Both the position numbers and the translations under genes were made by a program. 64,000 nt of DNA, from positions 1 through 64,000 of the forward strand of contig JBKECY010000020.1 of assembly GCA_047975025.1 (NCBI GenBank), read 5' to 3'. Positions within the stretch are counted from its first letter, which is position 1. Every line of letters starts with the position of its first letter. The notes under the pieces were generated by a model. It made no database searches and was not told the origin of the DNA. It saw nothing but the letters and a program-made list of their open reading frames with translations. Positions 8,616 to 17,006 of this stretch are shown here, piece by piece. Origin of the DNA: JBKECY01 sp047975025. Lineage in GTDB: Bacteria > Bacillota > Clostridia > Lachnospirales > Lachnospiraceae.

Positions 8616-9251
8616 CTACTCCCCATCATTTCGTCGAATCACACGCCCTGCCACACATACCGCCGCACTTAGCAGACTTACCAGACTCCATACCAGCAGC
8701 GCACCGGCATCGCCTGTCCGGGGGCTATCTCCTGCTTGCTCCGACGGCGGCTCCTCTGCATTGTCGGTTTCAATTGGCACCAGCTCCGTCGGAGTCTGTG
8801 TACCGGTCGGTGCAGGTGTGCCGGTCGGCGCAGGCGTATCCGTCGGTACAGGCTTCGTCGGCTCAGGCGTGTCCGTCGGATGACCGCTCCAATGAATGCT
8901 TAGTGTGCCGTCTTCCATAAGCCCCGGCAAAGTGAGATATTTCCCCGAGACCAGGGCTGTAACGTCCTCTCCATTTAACAGGACCTGCTCCATTGTCTTG
9001 CCCTGCTCTGGCAGGAACAGGATTTTCTGCGGTGTATTATAGGGTAGGGTAATGACCTGCCCATCTTCGTAGATTACTCCGTCCACCGATACCCTCCCGC
9101 CCTTTACCACCAAGGTAAGACGTACGGTATCCGGAGCCGAAGTTCTGACTCTCGTATCATCCGCATAGGTCGGCACTGCCAGACCCATACTCAGACTTAG
9201 TATCATCAGGATGCTCAAAACGAGCGACCATCCAGCTTTAAGTTGTTTCAT
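8616..9251 (-). CDS. Cell-wall-anchored surface protein with SPRTG sorting signal
   Basis: A 211-residue secreted protein, last of the surface locus. Residues 1-30 are a signal peptide ending PTYA. About 95 residues of predicted beta structure follow, then a Pro/Thr-rich spacer (about 124-160) built from PTGTPA-like units. Residues 176-180 read SPRTG, followed by D, a hydrophobic span (184-203) and a basic tail (RVIRR). This is the layout of a sortase substrate; the S-P-x-T-G form is known from clostridial sortase substrates such as those of Clostridioides difficile, replacing LPxTG. A GGAGG ribosome binding site lies 8 bp before the ATG. It probably anchors or caps a structure made with its neighbours. 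No sortase gene is in the window. Confidence 0.75.
   Translation of the reverse strand: MKQLKAGWSLVLSILMILSLSMGLAVPTYADDTRVRTSAPDTVRLTLVVKGGRVSVDGVIYEDGQVITLPYNTPQKILFLPEQGKTMEQVLLNGEDVTALVSGKYLTLPGLMEDGTLSIHWSGHPTDTPEPTKPVPTDTPAPTGTPAPTGTQTPTELVPIETDNAEEPPSEQAGDSPRTGDAGALLVWSLVSLLSAAVCVAGRVIRRNDGE
8800..8853 (-). repeat. Three 18-bp tandem units in the Pro/Thr-rich spacer
   Basis: Units at 8800-8817, 8818-8835 and 8836-8853 differ from each other at only a few bases and encode PTxTPA-type hexapeptides; further degenerate copies follow to about 8880. The unit is a multiple of three, so copy changes would alter spacer length without shifting frame. Confidence 0.7.
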
Positions 9252-9285
9252 TGCTTACTCCTCCGCCTTGCTCCTGCAAGAGTGA

Positions 9286-9801
9286 CTATTGAACGTCTAC
9301 CGTAAATACAAGCGTCTGTGTATAGGTGCCTGCCGGGATATTCCCGGACCATGCGCCGCTGTTGATCTGTGCGTATAGCGGTACGGCTGTTGTGTTGGAG
9401 GCGCTGAATACAGCGACCTCATCTCCGCTTGTCAGTACATCCTCTAAAGTCGTCGCATTCGTCTTGGTCAGACCCAGAGAATAGCCGATGTTGGTACTGC
9501 TATTCGTAATCTGAAACACACTGCCGCTTGCCGGTGCCACTGATACATTCAGTGAAGCGCCCGGTTCCAGAAGAAGCGGGGTGTTGACAGAGATCGGTTG
9601 ATTGGCCGTTACGACATCGTACGCATTATAGGTAAAAGAAATCGTCTCCGGAATCGTGACTGTAAAACTGGCGTTTACGGTTGCAATCGCTGTCGCATTG
9701 CCTGTGTCACCATCCGCCGTAAGCGTGTCCGGTGCTGCTGCAACGGGAATCGACAGGAGTATGGTTACTATGGCCACAAGGGCTGCTATGGTTTTCTTCA
9801 T
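9286..9801 (-). CDS. Small secreted protein with VTIP beta-module
   Basis: A 171-residue exported protein. A signal peptide (about 1-23, ending VAAA) precedes one beta-rich domain that starts NASFTVTIPETI and ends Y-x-x-x-LVFTVDVQ. The same outline, (V/I)TIPE at the start and G-x-Y-x-(G/Q)-x-(L/V)-(T/V)-F-(T/V) at the end, occurs in the next gene and at the C-terminus of the giant adhesin. There is no sorting signal, lipobox or membrane anchor, so it must be held by other proteins or released. The name of this family is not known to me. It lies 34 bp before the SPRTG protein and 52 bp after the sister gene, in one operon. Confidence 0.6.
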   Translation of the reverse strand: MKKTIAALVAIVTILLSIPVAAAPDTLTADGDTGNATAIATVNASFTVTIPETISFTYNAYDVVTANQPISVNTPLLLEPGASLNVSVAPASGSVFQITNSSTNIGYSLGLTKTNATTLEDVLTSGDEVAVFSASNTTAVPLYAQINSGAWSGNIPAGTYTQTLVFTVDVQ

Positions 9802-9853
9802 GCTGCTTTCTCCTTAATTTATATATTTTTATAAAGTACATGCTCTTTACTCT

Positions 9854-10345
9854 CTACTTGACTGCTTCATACGACACAGTAAATGTCAGAATACCACTAT
9901 AATCCCCTGCTTTCGTCGCCTGGGACCAATCGTCCACCGTCAGCGTGAAGCCCTTGCTTCCATTCGCCGTAAAAACGGCAAGGATGTCATCGACCTCCGT
10001 ACGACCGCCGTTTAGTTTATAGTCGATCATAACATTGGAATTGACTTCATGGATCAGCTTAAATGCTCCATTGGCTCCGCTTCCCCTGACTGCGACCGCT
10101 ACCTGATAGTCTTCGGCAAGTACCAGGTTGGAGGCTCTTAGCGCAAGTTCGTACTCTCCGGTATCCCGAAACGCGATTTCTATATCCTCCGGAATTGTAA
10201 TAATATAACTTGGGTTTACAACCGCTCTGGCAATCGCACTGCCGGACGGAGGTGTGCTGTTCTGATCAATCTCTGTTGCAAACGCAGGCAGTGAGATCGT
10301 AACTGCAAGCAGTAATGTCATCAGTATCACTGTGATTTTTTTCAT
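9854..10345 (-). CDS. Small secreted protein with VTIP beta-module (sister of the next gene)
   Basis: A 163-residue exported protein, with a signal peptide (about 1-23, ending PAFA) and one beta-rich module beginning NPSYIITIPEDI and ending GDYSGILTFTVSYEAVK. It is weakly similar overall to the protein at 9286-9801 but shares its length, start and end motifs, suggesting an old duplication. No anchoring signal is present. It could be a subunit that polymerises or decorates the large adhesin, which ends in the same kind of module; this is inference from the shared module and shared operon. Confidence 0.6.
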   Translation of the reverse strand: MKKITVILMTLLLAVTISLPAFATEIDQNSTPPSGSAIARAVVNPSYIITIPEDIEIAFRDTGEYELALRASNLVLAEDYQVAVAVRGSGANGAFKLIHEVNSNVMIDYKLNGGRTEVDDILAVFTANGSKGFTLTVDDWSQATKAGDYSGILTFTVSYEAVK

Positions 10346-10412
10346 GGCTGACGCCCTTTCTGATTTGAGTATGGGTGTATTTGTACGGCTGCTGCCGTTT
10401 CATAAGACTGTG

Positions 10413-10985
10413 CTAGCTCACACGAAGCGTTGTCTTCACCTTGCTTCCGTTCATCTCATAATGCTCCTCTGAAAGTGAAGCCGTTGTAATCCAAATGACG
10501 GCCGCATACTCACCTGCCTCCAGCCCCCTGCTCAGAGTCTGCTGGGAAATTGTCTTGCCCGGCGGTACCCAGTCAGAGGTATACAACACCTCATTGTTTG
10601 CTTCCAATATCAACTGAAACTTAAAATAGCAGGGATTCGACTCCGGATTCCAGAGTGCCACATACATGTTTGCTGATCCTGCCGTCAACGGGATCTCCGG
10701 GTATCCCGGAATCTGGATTCCCGGGCTTCCTTCCCCTTGCGCGGGTGCTGTCTGCTCTCCCTCGCCCGCATTGGGGTCTAAAACAAATTCACCGGGCGGC
10801 TCCTGCGCCTTGCCACCGCCGGAATTCAGGTAGCCATAAATTCCCAGACCCGACAGCCCCAGGATGAGCAGCAGCAAGATCCATAAGCCGATCCAGAGTC
10901 TGCGTCTTTCTTTGTCCCGCCTGTTACGGCTCGTATATTGCGATTCTTTCTGCTGCGTATCCTGCGGTTCTTCCTGTTCCGTCAT
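10413..10985 (-). CDS. Single-pass membrane protein of the surface locus
   Basis: A 190-residue protein I cannot assign to a family. The N-terminal about 29 residues are charged and cytoplasmic (ending NRRDKERRR), a single transmembrane helix spans about 30-52, then a Gly/Pro/Glu-rich linker leads to an extracellular beta domain of about 90 residues (NMYVALWNPESNPCYFKF ... AGEYAAVIWITTA). The topology, type II without a cleavage site, suggests a membrane-bound helper or base for the secreted proteins next to it. It starts 16 bp after the giant adhesin gene with an AAGGAG site and is clearly in the same operon. Confidence 0.65.
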   Translation of the reverse strand: MTEQEEPQDTQQKESQYTSRNRRDKERRRLWIGLWILLLLILGLSGLGIYGYLNSGGGKAQEPPGEFVLDPNAGEGEQTAPAQGEGSPGIQIPGYPEIPLTAGSANMYVALWNPESNPCYFKFQLILEANNEVLYTSDWVPPGKTISQQTLSRGLEAGEYAAVIWITTASLSEEHYEMNGSKVKTTLRVS

Positions 10986-11000
10986 GTAGACTCCTTCCTT

Positions 11001-14000
11001 TTATGGTACTATCACACGTTTTTCTATCACAAATGTTACATTTCCTGCATAGCTGCCTGCGTATTGCACATCACTTCGATTGAGCTGCCCTATGCCGTCT
11101 TGCGACAGGGTATCATTCATACTCCCCGTTCCTGTAAATACGGCAAAATCATCCGTCACGACTGTACTATCCGCGTACAACACGAACGGAAGTGCATACT
11201 GCGCGTCACTGTCTATACTGTTAAGCATCTGCAGATACGCTGCGTCCTCCACTGTGACTGCAAGCTGATCCGCCGCTGTAAAGCCGCCCAGCCATGCAGT
11301 TACGGTAAATTCACTGCTGTCTGCCGTACCGCTTCCTGCATAAGTGACCTCACCGAAATCAATCAGCTCCGGAATCGTGACCACGTACGCCGGTGACATA
11401 GCCGAAACCAGCGGTACGCTGGCAAAATACGGTCCCGTACCTCCATTGTACGAATAGCGGACTTCATACTCGCCATATTGAGCTGCGGTCAACGCTATTG
11501 CTTCCGTTCCCGGCGCAATAGTAATCCAGTCATCAAACCAGCTCTGTGTGCCGTATCTCCATGACGACGGTCTGACCCGGTACTGATACTGCTTCGCCGG
11601 ATCAAAACCACCAAGCTGATACCCGCTTGCTCCCTCGCTTACTGTGATTGCTTCGGCCGGCGCTGCCGGACGGGCCGGCACCGTCAGTGTCTGCGGATCA
11701 CTGATCTTATCTTCATCTGGATCATTGCTTGCCAGTCTTTGAATCGTGAACGTATTCTGGTGAGAAATGATGTCGGCATTGAGCACATCTGCCGAGAACG
11801 GGTCCCATCCGCTCCCCACGCTATTGTCCGTACTGCTCATCTGTATCGTGAACAAGACCGGCCTTGTCGTCGTCACACCATCTACGACATAGGAGGCTTC
11901 CACTCGTTCGCCCGGCGGATCGGGTACTGCCGTCTCGCCGCCATCTCCGTCAGGAACACCGTAGTACATATAGAACTCGTTGCCGTTATTATAATTCGGG
12001 TCTCCCGTATCTGTGATTCGGACCATGTAGGATTGCAGCGGCAGCGCAAAGTCGATGGGGGCTGTGAAGCGCACATTTAGAAACATCCCGCCCTGCGACA
12101 CCGACTGCGTCTTGAAGTAATACACACTGTTTGGTGAAAAGCCGATGAGTGTCTCCTGCTCCCAATCTATGCTGATGGCTGGCGTAGGTGCTTTCGGGGT
12201 GACTGTAAATGTCACCTGCAGCATTTGGTACTCCTCTTGCTTTTGCGTCAGCTCATTGAATCCATTCGCGATATCATCCACCACGCCCTCCAGATTGAAC
12301 CGCACGCGCACCAGGGCGGTATAAGTGACCGGCGCCGCATACGGCTCGCCTGCACCATCCAGCGCATGATACGCCTGCAGTCCCATCTTATGGCTGATGT
12401 AAAATTGCCCGCTGTCCACGTTGAGGGAACTCGTATACGGTATGTTCGGCAGTCCCAGACTATCGGCCGCCGCACCACTGGTATCCGACGTCGGCCAGAA
12501 GCCCCAGACACTCTCTGCCGTATCATCCACATAATACTCTTCCGTAATATTCTCCCCGTTCTCATTGACATAACTGCGGGTCGCTCCATATCTTGTCACA
12601 CTTTCAACGTGCGAGACTACCGTATCATCCTCGGGATCATCCGGTGTGCCATTATCGTTCGTACTGTCGATTACGGTCTCATCGACCGTATACGCCCCTA
12701 TGACCTCGGCCACCATGGCTCCGGTATCCATATTTCCTATGTTAATCACTGTCTCATCGAGCACATCCTGCTGGGCATATCCCTCTGTACGGGTCAAAAA
12801 GGTATAGCTGCCTGTCGGGCTGATCGCGAATTCCCACAGGGGCGCCCCCTTGACCGAGAACGCTGTGTTGACAGTCAAGGCAGCCGTATGGGCGACCCAA
12901 CTGCCGGAAGCGGTGTCGTAGTCATCCGTACCATCAGCGAACGATACCTGTATCATGGATTCATAGCTGCGGTCTCCCATACCATTGGGTCCGCCCAGCA
13001 GCGCGGCTTTCGGTGAAACAGCATACGTCGTATTGCGTCCGTCTCCATCGGTCGTATTATACGCCGCGATATAATTTCCTAGTCCCCGGTTACTAAGTAC
13101 GAAGGCACTGCTGCCATCCGGTGCAGGCTGCGCCGGATTGGGCAGGAAGTCTACCCCCACGATCTGTGCCACCGTCTGTCCGCTGTTCGTCAGCCGGACC
13201 TCCACCATGTTCGGCGGAATGGCATAGCCCTCGTAATAGGTCCCCGCATACAAAAGTGTATTCGTAACCGCATCATAGCTCGCGCCTAAACGCGGCGCAT
13301 CAATGGCAACCGAAGCCGGTGACACGATCGTCACCGTAACGGGCGTTCCCACCCGCCGCGTATTCAGTGGGTCACTGTCATTTTCATAGATCCATAGATA
13401 GGCCGTATAACTTCCCGGAGCAACGCCTGCCGCCTGATTGACCCGCACGCGCCAGTGCTCGGAGACATCGCCGTCCACCATCGTTACGCCTGTACAGGCC
13501 ACATTATTCCCGCCCCAGCCCGGAAGCATGGGGTCTCCTGAATGCGCATCGTCTCCCACGGAGAAAATCCCGCGCTCATCCAGTATGGTACCGGCCGAAT
13601 CGGTTGTCAGCACGGCTCCCAACAAGGTAGCATCCACTCCATAGTCTGCAAGCCGCACTGTCTGCCAGTCAGGTCTTGCGCCCGCTACATGCACACCAAA
13701 GTCATGGGTGGACTCAATGAGCAGATGCGGCGCTCTGTAAAAATTGAATATGACCATCTTGTCCAGTGTTTTTATGAGACCATAGGCATCTGTATAGGTG
13801 AACCGCACCGTCACTGAATAGGTGCCAAAATTTGTATCATCCATCGGGTCAAGCTCTACCGGCTGAATACTCCACGTCGTAGTATCCGTAGCCCCCGGAA
13901 GTATATCTCCTGTCGTTCCGAACAGCTGGAACTTATCCGCGTTGTCACCGACCAGCTGCACGTCGGTCACGTTCGCAAGGATATCTCCCACATTTAGGAC

Positions 14001-16097
14001 ATCGAAGAACTGGGTATCCGGATTCGTATAGGAGGTATCGAACTCACCTAATACCACGTTAAAGCCCGGAGTATTCGTAACTTCAAGCTTCGCAGCCGGT
14101 GCCGGAGAGAATTTGGCCGTCACTGTCATGTACCAGGGCTGTACATTGAAGGAAAGTGTTTCGTGTCCTGTCGGCGTGATCGTGATCTTATTGCCGCTCA
14201 GCGTAAACTGATTGTTGCCGAGCAGCGCCTGCCATTCGCTTGCCAGCGGGACAACATCGCTTGTAATCTCCCAGCCGCTGAATAGATAGCCTGCCAGTGG
14301 CTGTGCCGTATATTCCAGCGGATGATAGACCTCCGCCATCAGTTGGCCGTCCCCGACCATATCGTACAGCTGATTGGCATCACCGCCTAGTACCTGTCCA
14401 CCTGAACCATCCTCTGGTACAAGTATCATCTTAATAATTGCATACAATTTATGGGGCTGGTTATTCGCCGCTCCAATATCATAGTTGTTGTATAGATTGT
14501 AATAATCTTCACCTGTCTGCCCATGTGTGTTAATCAGACTTGTATGAACATTCGGATTCTGAATATGTGAAATATAAGTATCACCATTGTAGAATGCATT
14601 GCCAGTCGTACCGTTCTGAAGCTCGCTGTTATCCATAAAAGCTGCAAAAGGAGCCATGTTCCTTTCAAAGTATACAATCGAAGTTACAGGAATTTTCACC
14701 ATAGTAGGAATATAGGCATAGATTGCTCCGCCGCCACCAATCGCATATCTGTCGGCAGCAGTAGACCCACTTTGCAGTGCACGTGCAATCCCGGTACTTC
14801 TATTCCCCAGAAATTTTCCGCCATATAGATTCAGTGCTGTCTCCGGAAAAATTTTCTTATTTGTACCAACGGCAATCGCACCGCCTCCCCTTACCGCTTC
14901 GTTATTTTCAAAAGTCACATTATCATAAATATTAAGTGTTTGAAATCCTATATCACCAGTCAGTAAGATAGCACCCCCATTACCCGGATAGATGCCTACA
15001 GCCATTGTCATACCAACAGCGGAATTCCCATAGAAGTAAACATTATTACGTATGTTTACCGTTTGATTCTTGCCCATGATATGCAGAGCGCCCCCGTCAC
15101 CTCCCGTATTTGAGCGGAATATCACATCATCTATAATATTAACAAGGGTGTTCTGGTTGATATTCCAATAAGTGTATATGGCACCTCCCTCCCCATTGCT
15201 ATAATTGTTTTCAAAAATCGAATAGCCGCTTATATTCAGAGTCTTCATATTACGCAGAGTAAAGCCTGCAAAGTCGCCGCCATGATTATGGGCAAATACA
15301 CCACCTCTCCAATTGACAACCAGGGCAGTATTATTGATATTGAATGCTACTCCATATACACCCGAGATGTTTACTGCAAGTGTTGTTTCCTTGGAATTGG
15401 CAAGGTCAATGCCGCCACCTTGCGCGTAGGTACCTGTCTTGCTGTAAACTACCGAATTACTGTTTCTGCCAAAGAGTGTTACATTCTCAGTCGTAAGCTT
15501 CACTTCTGAGCTTCCCGTAAATTTAAAATGTGAAAAATTGCCGCTGACATTCAAAAAAAAGTCAGCTTCCCCATCATACATATCCGGACTGATTCCAGAT
15601 GCATTTTTAGCAGGATAATCATTCGTAAAATCCCACCATTTCTGAATGATATAATTATAAGTCCTCCCCGCATATCCTGTGTTCGGGTTTGTATAATAAT
15701 TGCCATCCCCAGGCATTGTTTCGCTACCAGTTACCTTACGAAATACGATGTTTTTACTGCTGCTGATTGTAATGCTTCCTGTCATGGTGATATTATTTGC
15801 AATCGGTATGATATAGGGCTTGTTCGCATTATACGTACCATTGGCCGCACTGACAGCTCCTGTCAGTTCATTATAGCTTGTGACCACACAATCACCGTTA
15901 TCCTTATAGCGATAATAATTCACTCCCCAGACCGGATCTACGGCATTCTCAGGAGCCATATCAGTAAACGCATAGCCACCGTCATCTGCCGCATAAACAT
16001 TCAGCAGAAAGCCTGCGGTGACCAGCCCCAGCAACAGAGCCGTCACCAGGACGAGTATGATATGCCTATTTCTTTTATTTTGATTTTGAAACTCCAC
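11001..16097 (-). CDS. Giant secreted adhesin-like protein with right-handed beta-helix
   Basis: A 1698-residue exported protein, first gene of the surface locus. A signal peptide ends about residue 37 (NVYAAD). Residues of about 60-540 carry GGAI and FxxN motifs repeated every 30-50 residues (GGAIYTY, GGALHIM, GGAILLT, GGAIAVG, GGGAIYAY), as in right-handed beta-helices and polymorphic outer-membrane proteins. Several Ig-like or choice-of-anchor-D-like beta domains follow, with one stretch resembling a bacterial SGW/F-x-G repeat near 610. The last about 150 residues form a VTIPE module like the two small secreted proteins downstream. No sorting signal ends the protein. The GTG start at 16097 follows AAGGAGG by 8 bp; a TTG 30 bp upstream lacks a site. 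Its leader holds a tetranucleotide repeat and a hairpin. Confidence 0.75.
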   Translation of the reverse strand: MEFQNQNKRNRHIILVLVTALLLGLVTAGFLLNVYAADDGGYAFTDMAPENAVDPVWGVNYYRYKDNGDCVVTSYNELTGAVSAANGTYNANKPYIIPIANNITMTGSITISSSKNIVFRKVTGSETMPGDGNYYTNPNTGYAGRTYNYIIQKWWDFTNDYPAKNASGISPDMYDGEADFFLNVSGNFSHFKFTGSSEVKLTTENVTLFGRNSNSVVYSKTGTYAQGGGIDLANSKETTLAVNISGVYGVAFNINNTALVVNWRGGVFAHNHGGDFAGFTLRNMKTLNISGYSIFENNYSNGEGGAIYTYWNINQNTLVNIIDDVIFRSNTGGDGGALHIMGKNQTVNIRNNVYFYGNSAVGMTMAVGIYPGNGGAILLTGDIGFQTLNIYDNVTFENNEAVRGGGAIAVGTNKKIFPETALNLYGGKFLGNRSTGIARALQSGSTAADRYAIGGGGAIYAYIPTMVKIPVTSIVYFERNMAPFAAFMDNSELQNGTTGNAFYNGDTYISHIQNPNVHTSLINTHGQTGEDYYNLYNNYDIGAANNQPHKLYAIIKMILVPEDGSGGQVLGGDANQLYDMVGDGQLMAEVYHPLEYTAQPLAGYLFSGWEITSDVVPLASEWQALLGNNQFTLSGNKITITPTGHETLSFNVQPWYMTVTAKFSPAPAAKLEVTNTPGFNVVLGEFDTSYTNPDTQFFDVLNVGDILANVTDVQLVGDNADKFQLFGTTGDILPGATDTTTWSIQPVELDPMDDTNFGTYSVTVRFTYTDAYGLIKTLDKMVIFNFYRAPHLLIESTHDFGVHVAGARPDWQTVRLADYGVDATLLGAVLTTDSAGTILDERGIFSVGDDAHSGDPMLPGWGGNNVACTGVTMVDGDVSEHWRVRVNQAAGVAPGSYTAYLWIYENDSDPLNTRRVGTPVTVTIVSPASVAIDAPRLGASYDAVTNTLLYAGTYYEGYAIPPNMVEVRLTNSGQTVAQIVGVDFLPNPAQPAPDGSSAFVLSNRGLGNYIAAYNTTDGDGRNTTYAVSPKAALLGGPNGMGDRSYESMIQVSFADGTDDYDTASGSWVAHTAALTVNTAFSVKGAPLWEFAISPTGSYTFLTRTEGYAQQDVLDETVINIGNMDTGAMVAEVIGAYTVDETVIDSTNDNGTPDDPEDDTVVSHVESVTRYGATRSYVNENGENITEEYYVDDTAESVWGFWPTSDTSGAAADSLGLPNIPYTSSLNVDSGQFYISHKMGLQAYHALDGAGEPYAAPVTYTALVRVRFNLEGVVDDIANGFNELTQKQEEYQMLQVTFTVTPKAPTPAISIDWEQETLIGFSPNSVYYFKTQSVSQGGMFLNVRFTAPIDFALPLQSYMVRITDTGDPNYNNGNEFYMYYGVPDGDGGETAVPDPPGERVEASYVVDGVTTTRPVLFTIQMSSTDNSVGSGWDPFSADVLNADIISHQNTFTIQRLASNDPDEDKISDPQTLTVPARPAAPAEAITVSEGASGYQLGGFDPAKQYQYRVRPSSWRYGTQSWFDDWITIAPGTEAIALTAAQYGEYEVRYSYNGGTGPYFASVPLVSAMSPAYVVTIPELIDFGEVTYAGSGTADSSEFTVTAWLGGFTAADQLAVTVEDAAYLQMLNSIDSDAQYALPFVLYADSTVVTDDFAVFTGTGSMNDTLSQDGIGQLNRSDVQYAGSYAGNVTFVIEKRVIVP

Positions 16098-16149
16098 GAT
16101 TAGATCCTCCTTCGGCAACACTGCCAAAAATGTAAAGCTGCTGCTTTTA

Positions 16150-16208
16150 ATGTATACAAAAAGAGGATGTTTACCGTCTAACTAGACAATAAACATCCTC
16201 TTTGTATA
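16150..16208 (-). promoter_or_regulatory. Large leader hairpin, possible attenuator of the adhesin gene
   Basis: Arms of about 20 bp (GTATACAAA.AGAGGATGTTTA type, 16151-16172 and 16192-16208) pair almost perfectly; an inner GTCTA/TAGAC pair closes the top. On the coding (minus) strand the stem ends CTCTTTTTG, a short T run, so it may act as a terminator or attenuator between the promoters and the start codon 53 bp downstream. It could instead be an mRNA-stabilising stem. Confidence 0.65.
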
Positions 16209-16230
16209 GGTTCTGTATTCTTTTCAAACG

Positions 16231-16268
16231 TTGGTTGGTTGGTTGGTTGGTTGGTTGGTTGGTTGGTT
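16231..16268. repeat. (GGTT)9 tetranucleotide repeat, candidate phase-variation tract
   Basis: Nine perfect GGTT units preceded by TT. A perfect tetranucleotide run of this length is prone to slipped-strand mispairing. It begins 2 bp downstream of the -10 of a minus-strand TTGACA promoter, so transcription of the adhesin gene would start inside it, and lies about 134 bp before the adhesin start codon. Confidence 0.9.
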
Positions 16269-16270
16269 AA

Positions 16271-16299
16271 ATTTTTCTTCATTTTTCACCATATGTCAA
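16271..16299 (-). promoter_or_regulatory. Adhesin-locus promoter adjoining the repeat
   Basis: Minus strand: consensus TTGACA (16294-16299), 17 bp spacer, AAAAAT (16271-16276). The expected start point falls within the GGTT run. Confidence 0.6.
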
Positions 16300-16367
16300 G
16301 CAACTGTGTCCGAAAACAGACCTTTCCTCTCCTAAGATTGTGCTTTTCTTCAAATTTGTACACATGT

Positions 16368-16396
16368 ATTATACTCCTGTTTTTCTTTTTTGTATA
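16368..16396 (-). promoter_or_regulatory. Second upstream promoter of the adhesin locus
   Basis: Minus strand: TATACA (16391-16396), 17 bp spacer, consensus TATAAT (16368-16373). It would give a leader of about 265 nt that includes the repeat and the hairpin. Confidence 0.5.
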
Positions 16397-16510
16397 CTAC
16401 TACGGGAGAAAAAATCAGGAATTTCAGAGCATTTCAGAGTATAAGGCTTTTTGCGCTTGCAAATCGTCCTGACTTTTGAGGAGTTTTCAATAAACGAGGT
16501 GAAACAGCTC

Positions 16511-16539
16511 TTGACATCTTCCTGCTTGTGTACTAAAAT
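16511..16539 (+). promoter_or_regulatory. rpsT promoter
   Basis: Consensus TTGACA (16511-16516), 17 bp spacer, TAAAAT (16534-16539), about 85 bp before the rpsT start, leaving a leader of about 80 nt. Confidence 0.85.
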
Positions 16540-16625
16540 GAATAAGCATGTTTCCATTAGAGTTCCGTGTCTATTCTATTTGGAAATACCTATTTATAAA
16601 TTGAATCTACATGGAGGTGTTAAGA

Positions 16626-16889
16626 TTGGCTAATATTAAATCTGCGAAAAAGAGAATCCTGGTCAACCAGACAAAGGCTGCCAGAAATAAATCAATAAAG
16701 TCAGCTGTTAAGACTTCAGTGAAGAAAGTAGAAGCTGCTGTTGCTAAAAGCAACAAAGAAGCCGCTGCTACCGCACTGCAGGCAGCAATTTCTGAGATTA
16801 ACTCTGCTGCATCCAAGGGAGTTTATCACAAGAACAATTCTGCCAGAAAAGTATCCCGTCTGACAAAAGCGGTCAATACGCTGGCATAA
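16626..16889 (+). CDS. rpsT: 30S ribosomal protein S20
   Basis: S20 binds 16S rRNA early in assembly of the small subunit. The 87-residue product is of normal length, very rich in Lys and Ala, and begins xANIKSAKKRILVNQTKAARN as in other S20 proteins. The TTG at 16626 is chosen over the ATG at 16611 because GGAGG lies 8 bp upstream and the product then matches the family N-terminus; the rare start may limit translation, as S20 is often autoregulated. It has its own promoter and terminator and is convergent with holA, a gene order common in Firmicutes. Confidence 0.96.
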   Translation: MANIKSAKKRILVNQTKAARNKSIKSAVKTSVKKVEAAVAKSNKEAAATALQAAISEINSAASKGVYHKNNSARKVSRLTKAVNTLA

Positions 16890-16945
16890 GTTTTATACAA
16901 TGTAATAGAATTCAGGCTTCCACCGTCATGGATGTCGTGAAGTGC

Positions 16946-16985
16946 AACAGGCTGTCGAGTGGCTCTCGACAGCCTGTTCTTTTTA
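16946..16985 (+). terminator. rpsT terminator
   Basis: A perfect 14-bp stem (16946-16959 with 16965-16978), five-base loop, then CTTTTT. It ends about 20 bp before the convergent holA stop. Confidence 0.95.
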
Positions 16986-17006
16986 TGAAGCAGTCCAAGA
17001 ACCGCT

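Larger units (their letters stand above)
16098..16510 (-). promoter_or_regulatory. Leader and promoter region of the surface locus
   Basis: No gene is supported here. The stretch holds, in the direction of transcription, a TATAAT promoter, a TTGACA promoter, a run of GGTT units (AACC on the coding strand), a large hairpin and the adhesin ribosome binding site; each is listed separately. Upstream of 16400 I see only AT-rich sequence shared with the divergent rpsT promoter region. Confidence 0.6.

Noticed and set aside
12225..13016. Plus-strand frame of 263 codons opposite the giant adhesin
   Set aside because: Arg/Ile/His-rich product with no motif and no ribosome binding site, antisense to an intact large gene.
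16150..16208. Invertible promoter (phase switch by inversion)
   Set aside because: The inverted arms are separated by only about 16 bases, too little to hold a promoter, and no invertase gene is nearby.
16239..16472. Plus-strand reading frame running through the GGTT repeat (VGWLVGWL...)
   Set aside because: It starts at a TTG inside the repeat, has no ribosome binding site and low-complexity, hydrophobic AT-derived content; the repeat is better explained as part of the adhesin leader.
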